The notes below the pieces were generated by a model. The model worked only from the letters and a program-made list of their open reading frames with translations, had not been told where the DNA came from and did no database searches. From Pseudoclavibacter endophyticus (GTDB lineage Bacteria > Actinomycetota > Actinomycetes > Actinomycetales > Microbacteriaceae), in NCBI RefSeq assembly GCF_008831085.1, contig NZ_WBJY01000004.1, positions 1-64,000 of the forward strand: 64,000 bases of DNA, given 5' to 3'. Below are positions 36,166-46,480 of the stretch, in pieces. Each line of letters opens with the position of its first letter. Within the stretch, counting starts at the first letter, position 1. A program made the position numbers and the translations under genes.

Positions 36166-38543
36166 CACTCGGCCCTCGCGAGGAGCGCCACGGGGTACGT
36201 GCCGAGCAGCGCCGCGATCGACACCGGGGAGCCGCCGCGATAGGGGCGCGCCGTCAGCTGGTCGATCCATTCACCTTCAGGCAGGTGCAGCATCGTGTCG
36301 CCCCAGCCCCCTCCATCGTCGAGTGTGAGCGGCAGCCTCGTGGCGACCGTGATGGCGCCGCCGCGGCTGAACGCGACGGCGTGCTGCGCCGCCGGCCCGG
36401 TCGCGACGACGGGTTCGTACGAGTCGAACAGCTGCGGACGATCGCGCCGCAGCAGGAGGGCGGCGGCGGTCACCAGCAGCTTCACCGCGCCCGTGTGATC
36501 GATCGGTGGCAGGACTCCGGAGAGGATGCCCTGCAGTGCCGATGCGCGCGCCCCGTAGTCGACGGGTCGCCGGTTGTCGGGGTCGACGAGCGTGTTCCGC
36601 CACAGCTCCGACCCCTGGTACACGTCGGGCACGCCGGGCATCGTCAACTGAATCAGCTTGGCCGTCAGCGCGTTCGAGTTGCGGGCCTCGCGAATCTGCT
36701 CGGCAAAGTTCTGCACGAGCGAGGCGACGACCGCATCGTCGAACACGGCGTCGACCGCGGCGCGCAGCTCGCCTTCGAACCCGTCATCCGGCATCGTCCA
36801 ACTCGTTCGGTCTCCGGCCTCGCGCGCCGCCTTCAGCGCGTAGTCCTTGAGGCGCTGACGCGTGGCCGGCCAAGCGCCGACCACTGCCTGCCAGAGCAGG
36901 TTCGCGAAGCCGGGATGCGAGATGGGCGCCGCCTCCATCAGCTGCACGAGCGTGTCCTCCCACAGCTCCGGCACCTCGCTCAGCACCGTGATCGCGGCGC
37001 GGACGTCTTCGCCGCGTTTCGTGTCGTGCGTTGACAGCGTCGTCATCGTGAGGGGACACGTCGCTTGCCGCTCGCGCTGCAGCTCGTGGAACTGTTCGAG
37101 CGAGATCGAGAAGACCGACGGGTCGCCGCCGACCTCGTTGAGCGAGGTGAGGCGGGAGTACCGGTAGAACGCGCGGTCTTCGACGGCCTTGGCCATGACC
37201 ATTCCGCTCGTCATCTGCAGGCGCTGGGCGGCGGGATGCTCCGGGTCTCGCAGGGCGGGCAGGACCGCGTCGATCGCCTCGTCGAGGTCGGGACGGGCGG
37301 CGCGCGCCCCTCGCACGGCCTCGTCGAGGTGCTCGCCGCCATCGGGCAGGTAGGTGCGGTAAACGGGGAACCAGGCGAGCAGCTCGCTGACAGCGTCGAC
37401 GATGTCCGGGTGGTCGACGCCGGCGCTCGTGAGCTCGCGCGTGATCCGGTTCACCTCTGCGTGCAAGGGTCCGTCAGTCATGTCGCGCTTCATCTCGTGC
37501 ACGAGAGCGTGCCAGTCGCGCGGGTCGCTGCCAGTCCGGGCGCTCGTCAGTTCGTCGAGGGCACCCTCGCTTTCGGGGTCGGTGAGGATGCGGTCGATCT
37601 CGCCGAGCGCGTCGTAGCCGGTCGTGCCGGTCGTCGCCCACGAGGCCTCGAGGCGCTCGCCCGGCTCGAGGATCTTCTCGACCACGACGTAGACGCCGCC
37701 CGTGCGTTCGGCGAGTCGTTCGAGGTAGCCGGCGGGATCGCGTAACCCGTCTGGGTGGTCGACGCGCAGGCCGTCGACGAGCCCCTCCCGCACCCAGCGC
37801 AGGATCTCGGCGTGCGTCGCCTCGAACACGTCCGGGTCTTCGACGCGCACCCCTGCGAGGCCCGTGACCGTGAAGAAACGCCGGTAGTTGAGCGTGAAGT
37901 CGCCCTGGCGCCAGTGGATGAGCCGGTAGTGCTGCATGGCGTGCACGCGCATGGCCGCATCGCCCGTCAGGAGCTGCTCGGCCGCGGCATCCGGCGCGTC
38001 GCTCGGCGGCTCGCCCTCCGCGCTGCCTGGCGCGAGCGGGAACTCGTTGTCGTGGTACCGGAGGACGCCCGCCGCGGGGTCGACGACGAGGTTGCCGATC
38101 GGCGCACCCGGGACGGTCGGCATGTCGTCATCGCCGATGACCGGCAGCAGCACGCGACCGTCGCCCGCGGCCCAGTCGATGTCGAAGACGCGCGCGTGCT
38201 CCGAGGCCTCGCCGTGACGCAGCACGTCCCACCACCACGCATTCTCGCGCGGCACCTGCACGCCGAGGTGGTTCGGCACGATGTCGACGAGCACGCCCAT
38301 GCCCGCCTCGTGGGCCGCGTCGGTGAGCGCGCGGAACCGCTCCGGCCCGCCGAGGGCGTCGCTCACGCGCGTCGGGTCGACCACGTCGTAGCCGTGGGTC
38401 GAACCGGATGCGGCCTGCAGGACAGGGGAGAGGTAGATCCAGTCGGCGCCGATCCCGCGAAGGTACGGCAAGACGGCGCGGGCCTTGTCGAAACCGAACT
38501 CAGGCGTCAGTTGCAGGCGGTAGGTGCTCGTCGGGGTGTCCAT
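36165..38543 (-). CDS. treY: Malto-oligosyltrehalose synthase
   Basis: A 792-residue GH13 enzyme that isomerises the reducing-end alpha-1,4 bond of a maltodextrin to the alpha,alpha-1,1 bond of trehalose. Recognisable are STYRLQLTPEFGFDKARAVLPYL at the start (in part), VDIVPNHLGV, the nucleophile in GLRVDHPDGLRDP, the acid in VVVEKILEPGE, and TLSTHDTKRGEDVRA. The length is typical. It is the middle gene of glgX-treY-treZ. Confidence 0.95.
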   Translation of the reverse strand: MDTPTSTYRLQLTPEFGFDKARAVLPYLRGIGADWIYLSPVLQAASGSTHGYDVVDPTRVSDALGGPERFRALTDAAHEAGMGVLVDIVPNHLGVQVPRENAWWWDVLRHGEASEHARVFDIDWAAGDGRVLLPVIGDDDMPTVPGAPIGNLVVDPAAGVLRYHDNEFPLAPGSAEGEPPSDAPDAAAEQLLTGDAAMRVHAMQHYRLIHWRQGDFTLNYRRFFTVTGLAGVRVEDPDVFEATHAEILRWVREGLVDGLRVDHPDGLRDPAGYLERLAERTGGVYVVVEKILEPGERLEASWATTGTTGYDALGEIDRILTDPESEGALDELTSARTGSDPRDWHALVHEMKRDMTDGPLHAEVNRITRELTSAGVDHPDIVDAVSELLAWFPVYRTYLPDGGEHLDEAVRGARAARPDLDEAIDAVLPALRDPEHPAAQRLQMTSGMVMAKAVEDRAFYRYSRLTSLNEVGGDPSVFSISLEQFHELQRERQATCPLTMTTLSTHDTKRGEDVRAAITVLSEVPELWEDTLVQLMEAAPISHPGFANLLWQAVVGAWPATRQRLKDYALKAAREAGDRTSWTMPDDGFEGELRAAVDAVFDDAVVASLVQNFAEQIREARNSNALTAKLIQLTMPGVPDVYQGSELWRNTLVDPDNRRPVDYGARASALQGILSGVLPPIDHTGAVKLLVTAAALLLRRDRPQLFDSYEPVVATGPAAQHAVAFSRGGAITVATRLPLTLDDGGGWGDTMLHLPEGEWIDQLTARPYRGGSPVSIAALLGTYPVALLARAE

Positions 38544-38669
38544 TGCGCTTCCTGATTGCCGTCATTGCCGGTGGCGGTGCCGGATGCTGCCGTGCGCTCG
38601 CGCCCGGCACGTCGACCCCGTGCATCCATCATCGTGCAGACGCCGTCATTCCGCAGCGACGCGCGGGCG

Positions 38670-40859
<2,190 letters not shown>

Positions 40860-41007
40860 GAAACCTCCAGTGATTGGGATGCGGTGGTGGGGCGACCGAC
40901 GCACTAAAGCTACCCGACGGGTTGCCGCCGGGGCGCAGCGGGCCCGCAAGACGCGAAACGGGCGCGCATGGGCCGTAGATGCACAGGCACCGTTCGCGCC
41001 ACCTGCC

Positions 41008-41013
41008 TAGCAT
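41008..41013 (+). promoter_or_regulatory. Candidate -10 box for a leaderless GerW-like gene
   Basis: TAGCAT fits TANNNT and ends 7 bases before the ATG at 41021; no Shine-Dalgarno is present. Confidence 0.35.
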
Positions 41014-41020
41014 GGTGCCC

Positions 41021-41425
41021 ATGGCAGGCATCAACGAGCAGCTTCTCGACAATCTCAAGCGCATGGGCGTGCCCATGGCCTACGGCGACAAGGTTCAACT
41101 CGGCAGCGCCGAGGTCATTCCGGTCGCGATGGCCACTCTCGGCTTCGGCGGCGGCGAAGGTCAGGGCGACTTCGGCGGCAAGTCCGGCGGCTCGGGCGGC
41201 AGTGGCCAGGGTGCCGACGACTCGGGCAGCGACGCGTCCCACCGGGGCGGCAACGGTGCCGGGATGGGCGGCGGTGGTATGAGCGTGCCGATCGGCGCGT
41301 ACATCAACGACGAGTTCGGCACCCGCTTCCAGCCGAATGTGATCGCCCTGCTCGTCGCGGTGTTGCCACTTGCGCTGGTCGCAGGCTGCACGCTGCCGCG
41401 GCTCGTCAAGGCGCTGAAGAAGTAG
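41021..41425 (+). CDS. GerW/YtfJ-family protein
   Basis: A 134-residue protein. The segment YGDKVQLGSAEVIPVAMATLGFGGG matches the pattern of GerW_YtfJ proteins (V-I-P-V, then F-G-F-G-G-G), followed by a Gly/Ser-rich loop and a return segment (GGGGMSVPIGAYINDEFG). It ends in one hydrophobic helix and a basic tail (ALLVAVLPLALVAGC, RLVKALKK), so it is probably membrane-anchored. In spore formers relatives act in germination; sporulation is not expected here, so the role is open. It is divergent from glgX. Confidence 0.72.
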   Translation: MAGINEQLLDNLKRMGVPMAYGDKVQLGSAEVIPVAMATLGFGGGEGQGDFGGKSGGSGGSGQGADDSGSDASHRGGNGAGMGGGGMSVPIGAYINDEFGTRFQPNVIALLVAVLPLALVAGCTLPRLVKALKK

Positions 41426-41463
41426 CACCGTCAGGCGGGCCGTCGCGACGACGCGGAGTCGGC

Positions 41464-41469
41464 TAGCAT
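41464..41469 (+). promoter_or_regulatory. Candidate -10 box for the TPP riboswitch transcript
   Basis: TAGCAT fits TANNNT; transcription from about 8 bases downstream would start at the 5' edge of the riboswitch. Confidence 0.4.
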
Positions 41470-41476
41470 TGCGGCA

Positions 41477-41563
41477 ACACGGGAGTCCGGCGTACCGGGC
41501 TGAGAGGAAGGCTGCGGCCTTCGACCGTCGAACCTGATCCGGGTCATGCCGGCGCAGGGAGGC
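41477..41563 (+). promoter_or_regulatory. TPP riboswitch (THI element)
   Basis: The conserved thi-box elements appear in order: ACGGGAGTC, then GGGCTGAGAGGAAG, then GACCGTCGAACCTGATC, CGGGTCATGCCGGCGCAGGGA. This is the thiamine pyrophosphate aptamer. It lies 62 bases upstream of ykoE, so intracellular TPP should shut off the transporter operon, by sequestration of the start region or by termination. Confidence 0.93.
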
Positions 41564-41625
41564 ACTTCTCCGGGCTTCGCGCCGCGAGGCTCGACCCGTG
41601 CACTTTCACAGAGAAAGAGCACGCC

Positions 41626-42321
41626 ATGCGCACCGATGACTCATCGACGAATCCGTCCAACCACGGCGACGCGACCGCATCCGCCGCCGCGCCATCCGCA
41701 TCTCCGGGCCCCCGGCCAGGCGCGGGCACCGCGCACGCCGCTGCCCCGCGTCGGCGGTGGCGCACCGTTGACATCGTCGTCGCGGCGGTGCTCGCGGTCG
41801 CGTGCGGCCTCCTGTTCTGGCTTTGGGGCCAGCTGTATCGCGGTGTCGGCGCACCCGTCGAGGCGATCCTGCCCGGCTTCCAGGGCATTCTCGGCGGGCC
41901 GTGGTTCATCGGCGGCGTCCTCGCGGGCCTCATCATCCGCAAGCCGGGCGCGGCCTTCTTCGTCGAGGTGGTCGCCGCGTCGGTCAGCGCCCTCGTCGGC
42001 ACCGAGTGGGGCGCGCTGACACTGGTCAGCGGTATCGTGCAGGGTCTCGGCGCGGAGCTGGCATTCGCCGCCTTCCGGTACCGCCGCTTCACGCTGCCCG
42101 TCGCCATGCTCGCCGGTGCGGGCGCAGGCGTGGCCGCCGCGATCACCGACAACATCGTCTGGTACGTGGGCGCCGGTCCCGCGTTCATGGCGATCTACTC
42201 GGTCTCCGTCATCACGTCCGGTGCTCTGCTCGCGGGCATCGTCAGCTGGCTGCTGTTCAGGGCCATCGCCGCGACGGGGGCGCTCAGGCGTTTCGCCTCC
42301 GGTCGTGAGGGTCGCTCCTGA
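41626..42321 (+). CDS. ykoE: Thiamine-precursor ECF transporter substrate-specific component
   Basis: A 231-residue membrane protein, the S component that binds a thiamine precursor, usually hydroxymethylpyrimidine. After a polar N-terminus (about 40 residues) come 5-6 helices with WRTVDIVVAAVLAVACGLLF, LWGQLYRGVGAPVEAILPG, GGPWFIGGVLAGLIIRKPG and ALVGTEWGALTLVSG (parts of the YkoE signature). It is first in ykoE-ykoD-ykoC behind a TPP riboswitch. Its TGA overlaps the proposed CTG start of ykoD. Confidence 0.92.
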   Translation: MRTDDSSTNPSNHGDATASAAAPSASPGPRPGAGTAHAAAPRRRWRTVDIVVAAVLAVACGLLFWLWGQLYRGVGAPVEAILPGFQGILGGPWFIGGVLAGLIIRKPGAAFFVEVVAASVSALVGTEWGALTLVSGIVQGLGAELAFAAFRYRRFTLPVAMLAGAGAGVAAAITDNIVWYVGAGPAFMAIYSVSVITSGALLAGIVSWLLFRAIAATGALRRFASGREGRS

Positions 42322-43841
42322 CCGGCGCGCGCATCCGTGCCGTTGATTGGGGCTGGCGGCATGCCGGTGGGGATGCACCGGCGGTCGCCGGCCTCAGCCT
42401 GACGATCGAGCCGGGCGAGCGCGTACTTGTCGTCGGCGCCTCCGGTGCCGGCAAGTCGACACTGCTCGCCGGGATCGCCGGCGTGCTCGGCGACGACGAG
42501 GACGGCGACGAGACCGGCATGCTCACGATCGACGATGTTCCGGCCCGCGAGGCTCGCGGCGCGTGCGGGCTCGTGCTGCAAGATCCCGACTCGCAGGTGA
42601 TGCTCGCCCGCGTCGGCGACGACATCGCCTTCGGCTGCGAGAACCTCGCCGTCCCCCGAGACGAGATCTGGCAGCGGGTCGCCGTGGCGAAAGCCGCCGT
42701 GGGGCTCGATGTGCCGGACGAGCATCCGACGAACGCCCTGTCGGGCGGGCAGCAGCAGCGACTCGCGCTCGCGGGAGTGCTCGCGATGCGGCCCGGGGCG
42801 CTGCTGCTCGACGAACCGACCGCGAACCTCGACCCGTCAGGCACCCGCGACGTCGTGGCTTCCGTCCGGCGCATCGCCGACGACGGCGGGCTCACGGTCG
42901 TCGTCGTCGAGCACCGTGTCGACGTGTGGGCGCCCCACGTCGACCGGCTCGTCGTGGTCGGACCAAGCGGCATCGTGCACGACGGCCCCCTCGAGCGCGT
43001 GGTCGCCGAGCACGGCGACGAGCTGGTTGCCGCCGGCGTGTGGCTGCCCGGGCGGCCCGTCGAGATCGCGCCTCGGGCCCGCGCGGAATCGCGGGCCCAG
43101 GGTACGGACGGCCAGGCGCCGGAGACCCCGTCGTCTCCGGGCGAAGCCCTGCTCGAGGCGCGTGATCTCGAGATCGGCTGGCGCGGCGCGGCCCCGTTGC
43201 AGCGCGACCTTAACGTGACGGTCAGGTCGGGGCACCTGCTCGCGATCGTGGGCCCGAACGGCTCTGGCAAGTCGACGCTCGCGATGACGCTCGGCGGGCT
43301 TCACCCACCCCTCGCCGGCGAGGTGCTCGCCACGCCCGCGCTCGCCGAAGGTCTCGGTGCCGACGTGCGGTCGTGGCGGTCGAAGCACCTCATCACGCGA
43401 ATCGGAACCGTGTTCCAGCAGCCGGAGCACCAGTTCGTCGCCCGCACGGTGCGCGACGAGATCGCCGTCGGGCTCCGAGCTCTGCGCCGCGACCGCGATG
43501 ATGTCGACGCGCGCGTCGACGACATGCTGCGCGGCCTCGGGTTGGTGGAGCTGGCCGACGCCAGCCCATTCGAGCTGTCGGGCGGTCAGCAGCGTCGGCT
43601 GAGCGTCGCCACCGTGCTCGCAACGCGGCCGCGGGTCATCGTGCTCGACGAGCCCACCTTCGGGCAGGACCGGCGCACCTGGCGCCACATGGTCGACCGG
43701 TGCGCGGCGTTGCTCGACGACGGGTGTGCGATCGTGGCGGTCTCGCACGACTCGCGGTTCGTCGCGGCCCTCGCGAGCGAGACACTCGAGCTGGCACGCA
43801 TCATGGATGCAGGGGGCCAGGCGGCCCTGAGTGTCGCGTGA
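42318..43841 (+). CDS. ykoD: ECF transporter double ATPase YkoD, apparent CTG start
   Basis: A 507-residue energising subunit with two ABC domains. Domain 1: Walker A GASGAGKST, signature LSGGQQQR, Walker B LLLDEPTANLD. Domain 2: GPNGSGKST, LSGGQQRR, VIVLDEPTFGQD. The N-terminus needed for domain 1 (TGARIRAVDWGWRHAG...) has no ATG, GTG or TTG start: the frame is open only from 42309, and the first GTG at 42483 lies beyond the Walker A. CTG 42318 overlaps the ykoE stop as CTGA, with GAGGG 7-8 bases upstream, so it is the best start. The stop overlaps ykoC. Confidence 0.85.
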   Translation: MTGARIRAVDWGWRHAGGDAPAVAGLSLTIEPGERVLVVGASGAGKSTLLAGIAGVLGDDEDGDETGMLTIDDVPAREARGACGLVLQDPDSQVMLARVGDDIAFGCENLAVPRDEIWQRVAVAKAAVGLDVPDEHPTNALSGGQQQRLALAGVLAMRPGALLLDEPTANLDPSGTRDVVASVRRIADDGGLTVVVVEHRVDVWAPHVDRLVVVGPSGIVHDGPLERVVAEHGDELVAAGVWLPGRPVEIAPRARAESRAQGTDGQAPETPSSPGEALLEARDLEIGWRGAAPLQRDLNVTVRSGHLLAIVGPNGSGKSTLAMTLGGLHPPLAGEVLATPALAEGLGADVRSWRSKHLITRIGTVFQQPEHQFVARTVRDEIAVGLRALRRDRDDVDARVDDMLRGLGLVELADASPFELSGGQQRRLSVATVLATRPRVIVLDEPTFGQDRRTWRHMVDRCAALLDDGCAIVAVSHDSRFVAALASETLELARIMDAGGQAALSVA

Positions 43842-44728
43842 CCGGGCCTGCTCACGCGCGCTCCCCTGAGCCGGCGCCGGCGCCGGTGCCCCGGACCGGG
43901 GATGACCAGGGTGACACGGACGCGAGCTCGCACGTCGTCCCGCCCCGCGCATCCGGCATCGGCGGTGCGAACCCCGTCGCGAAGCTGGGCGCGGCGCTGT
44001 TCCTCGCGGCCGTCCTCCTGCTGTCGATCGACTGGGTTTCGGCGACGATCGCGCTCGCACTCGAGCTCGTGCTGTTCTGCTTCGCAGGGCTCACGCTGCG
44101 GCGGTTCTTCCTGCGCACGTGGCCCGTGCTCGTCGCGGCGCCGCTCACGGGCGTCACGACGCTGCTCTACGGTCGGGCGTCGGGCGAGATGCATCTGCAG
44201 TGGGGGCTCGTGCAGATCTCCGACGGGTCGATCGATCTCGCGATCGCCACGTGCATCCGCGTGCTCGCGATCGCGCTGCCGGCCGTCGTGCTCTTCATCA
44301 CGATCGATCCGACCGATCTCGCCGACGGGCTCGCTCAGGTGGTCCGCCTCCCGCACCGATTCGTGATCGGCGCGCTCGCGGCGTTCCGGCTCGTCGGTCT
44401 CTTCGTCGACGACTGGCGAGCCATGTCGCTCGCGAGGCGCGCGAGAGGGCTCGGCGACCAGCACGTGCTGCGTCGGTTCCTCGGAATGGGCTTCGCCATG
44501 CTCGTGCTGTCGATCCGTCGTGGAACCAAGCTCGCGACCGCGATGGAGGCGCGCGGCTTCGGGGCCCTTCCGCACCGCACCTGGGCGCGCGAATCGCGCT
44601 TCGGTCGGCGCGACGCGGCGCTGGTCGTGGCGGTGTGCCTCATCGCCATCGCCGCCATCGTGACCTCGGTCGCGACCGGCAACTGGAACTTCATCATCGG
44701 TGGCGGACGCGAAAGCGTGACGGCATGA
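43838..44728 (+). CDS. ykoC: ECF transporter transmembrane component (EcfT-like)
   Basis: A 296-residue CbiQ/EcfT-family membrane protein that couples the ATPases to the substrate component. A polar, Pro-rich N-terminus of about 45 residues is followed by helices beginning PVAKLGAALFLAAVLLLSI; the cytosolic coupling helices carry ARRARGLG and MEARGFGALPHRTW, matching the conserved A-R-x-x-G motifs. GTG 43838 overlaps the ykoD stop (GTGA). Its own stop overlaps the downstream kinase start. Confidence 0.92.
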   Translation: MTGPAHARSPEPAPAPVPRTGDDQGDTDASSHVVPPRASGIGGANPVAKLGAALFLAAVLLLSIDWVSATIALALELVLFCFAGLTLRRFFLRTWPVLVAAPLTGVTTLLYGRASGEMHLQWGLVQISDGSIDLAIATCIRVLAIALPAVVLFITIDPTDLADGLAQVVRLPHRFVIGALAAFRLVGLFVDDWRAMSLARRARGLGDQHVLRRFLGMGFAMLVLSIRRGTKLATAMEARGFGALPHRTWARESRFGRRDAALVVAVCLIAIAAIVTSVATGNWNFIIGGGRESVTA

Positions 44729-45222
44729 GCGACGCGCGGGCGCACACGCGCATCCTGCTGATCGACGGGCGCTCGGGCTCGGGCAAGACGACCCTCGCCG
44801 ACCGCATCGCGCCACTGCTCGGGGCAACGGTCGTGCACCTCGACGACCTGTACCCGGGGTGGGGCGGTCTCGAGGCCGGCAGCGAGGCCTCGACCCGCGA
44901 CGTGCTCGAGCCGCTCGCGCGGGGACGAGACGCGATCTATCGCCGCTGGGACTGGTTCGCCGACCGCTACGGCGACGAGGCGCTGATCGAGCCAGGAGGA
45001 GCCGTCATCGTCGAGGGATGCGGCGCCCTCTCGCGTGCCAACCGAGCGCTGGCCGACGTCTCGATCTGGATCGAGCTCGATGAAACGAAGCGTCGCCAGC
45101 GCGCCTTGACGCGCGGCGGCGACGACTGGTGGTGGGGCCTCTGGAGCGATCAAGAGCGCGCCTTCTACGCGCGCGAGCGGTCGCCCGAACTCGCCCACCT
45201 CGTGTGGTGCCAGGCCGACTGA
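44725..45222 (+). CDS. P-loop kinase-like protein coupled to the thiamine-precursor transporter
   Basis: A 165-residue uridine-kinase-like NTPase. Walker A is GRSGSGKTT, followed by VVHLDDLYPGWGGL (the DD motif of the nucleoside and pantothenate kinase group), AVIVEGCGALS as the Walker B-like strand, and a lid region ETKRRQRALTRGGDDWWWGLW. Its ATG overlaps the ykoC stop (ATGA), so it is the last gene of the TPP-riboswitch operon. General annotation would be (d)NMP or uridine kinase; the operon suggests instead that it might phosphorylate an imported thiamine precursor, which is inference. Confidence 0.75.
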   Translation: MSDARAHTRILLIDGRSGSGKTTLADRIAPLLGATVVHLDDLYPGWGGLEAGSEASTRDVLEPLARGRDAIYRRWDWFADRYGDEALIEPGGAVIVEGCGALSRANRALADVSIWIELDETKRRQRALTRGGDDWWWGLWSDQERAFYARERSPELAHLVWCQAD

Positions 45223-45229
45223 CGCGGTG

Positions 45230-45580
45230 TCACGCCCACCCGAGGCGATGGAGCTCGGCATCATCGATGCCATAGAAGTGGGCGATCTCGTGCACGAGCG
45301 TCGTGTGCACCTCGTCGCGGAGTTCGTCCTCGTCGTCGCAGATGGAAAGCAGCGGCTCGCGGAACAACACGATGCGGTCGGGTAGCTCACCGAAGCCGTA
45401 CTGGCCGCGCTCCGTGAGGGCGAACCCCTCGTAGACGCCGAGGATCAGCGAGCCGTCTGCCGGCCGGTCCTCGACCTGGAACACGACATTCTCGAGCCCG
45501 TCGACCATCTCGTCGGGCAGTTCGTCGAGCTCGTCGACCACGAGCCGCTCGAACTCGTCGGCGTCCATCTGCATCGGCAT
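45230..45580 (-). CDS. Metallopeptidase family protein (minimal zincin)
   Basis: A 116-residue protein whose C-terminal half holds HTTLVHEIAHFYGIDDAELHRLGW: HExxH with a downstream Asp/Glu as a likely third ligand. This is the short actinobacterial metallopeptidase/zincin-like family. The N-terminus is acidic (DADEFERLVVDELDELPDEM). Three in-frame ATGs lie at 45580, 45574 and 45568; none has a strong ribosome-binding site, and I give the longest. It is convergent with the P-loop kinase, 7 bp away. Confidence 0.85.
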   Translation of the reverse strand: MPMQMDADEFERLVVDELDELPDEMVDGLENVVFQVEDRPADGSLILGVYEGFALTERGQYGFGELPDRIVLFREPLLSICDDEDELRDEVHTTLVHEIAHFYGIDDAELHRLGWA

Positions 45581-45632
45581 GGGGGCAATTGTCGCGCATG
45601 CGAGCGCGCCTCTCGGCTCCGTCGGCGCCGCC

Positions 45633-46355
45633 CTATTCGGCTTCGCCGACGTAGAAGGCCGTCGTGCGGTCCCGCGCGGCGCGCGCGTCGGACGGTTCCG
45701 TGCCCGCCGCGATCGACGCGTCGGCCCAGCGACCGCTGCTCGCCGCGACGAACGCGAGCCCCTCATCGCTCGTCGCCCACTCGGTGGTCTCGGGCGGAGC
45801 ATCCGCACCGGTCGTCAGGTGCTGGCGAAGCCCGAAGAACGCCAGGTCCCAGCCGACGCCCGTCGCGCCGGGACCGAACTCCCGCCAGAAGTCCTCGGGC
45901 ACCTCGCCGTCGTGCTCGAGCGTGAGCCGCGTGCCGCCCTCGCTCTCGGCGATGCCGACAGTCACGATCGACGCGCCGTCGCCGAACTCCCACGTCACCG
46001 CGAAGCCCTCGAGCGGCGTGCACGTTTCGATGCTTCCGCCCGCGTTCCCCTCGACCTGGAAGTGGCCGCCGAGGCGAAGCTCGCCCGAAACGGGGGCGAA
46101 CCACTGCGCGAGGCGATCCGCCCGCGTCAGCGCGTCCCAGAGCTCGGTCACCTGCACGGGGAAGCGGTGCGTCAGTCGCACCGCGACGTTCGGGCCGGTG
46201 GCGCCGGGGCGTGCCGCCGTGACGAACACGCGCCGCTCGATCGAGTCGCACTCGCCGAGAGGATCTGGGGTGCCGGGTGCATCCGTCGCCTCGACTGGAC
46301 CGGTCTCGGTCTCGGCGGCATCCTGTCGGGTGTCGTTGCTCCCTGGCACGGTCAT
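45633..46355 (-). CDS. SRPBCC (AHSA1/START-like) domain protein
   Basis: A 240-residue protein. A polar N-terminal 50 residues is followed by the AHSA1-like fold: LTHRFPVQVTELWDALTRADRLAQWFAPVSGELRLGGHF (part), then VTWEFGDGASIVTVGI and TRLTLEHDGEVPEDFWREFGPGATGVGWDLAF. Such proteins bind hydrophobic small molecules or act as co-chaperone-like domains; many environmental family members have no known ligand. No operon partner is evident. Confidence 0.85.
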   Translation of the reverse strand: MTVPGSNDTRQDAAETETGPVEATDAPGTPDPLGECDSIERRVFVTAARPGATGPNVAVRLTHRFPVQVTELWDALTRADRLAQWFAPVSGELRLGGHFQVEGNAGGSIETCTPLEGFAVTWEFGDGASIVTVGIAESEGGTRLTLEHDGEVPEDFWREFGPGATGVGWDLAFFGLRQHLTTGADAPPETTEWATSDEGLAFVAASSGRWADASIAAGTEPSDARAARDRTTAFYVGEAE

Positions 46356-46480
46356 GGCGACTCCTCACTGGCGAAAGGGCGTGGCCATCCTCCGACACCA
46401 ACCCGAGCGATGCCCGACGAATCGTCACAATTCGAGATGCGAGAAGCCCGGCGGGCGGCGGGGATCGGCGCCCTCTGCGC

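Noticed and set aside
42483..42485. GTG 42483 as the ykoD start
   Set aside because: It would delete the Walker A of the first ATPase domain while the upstream codons encode good ykoD N-terminal sequence.
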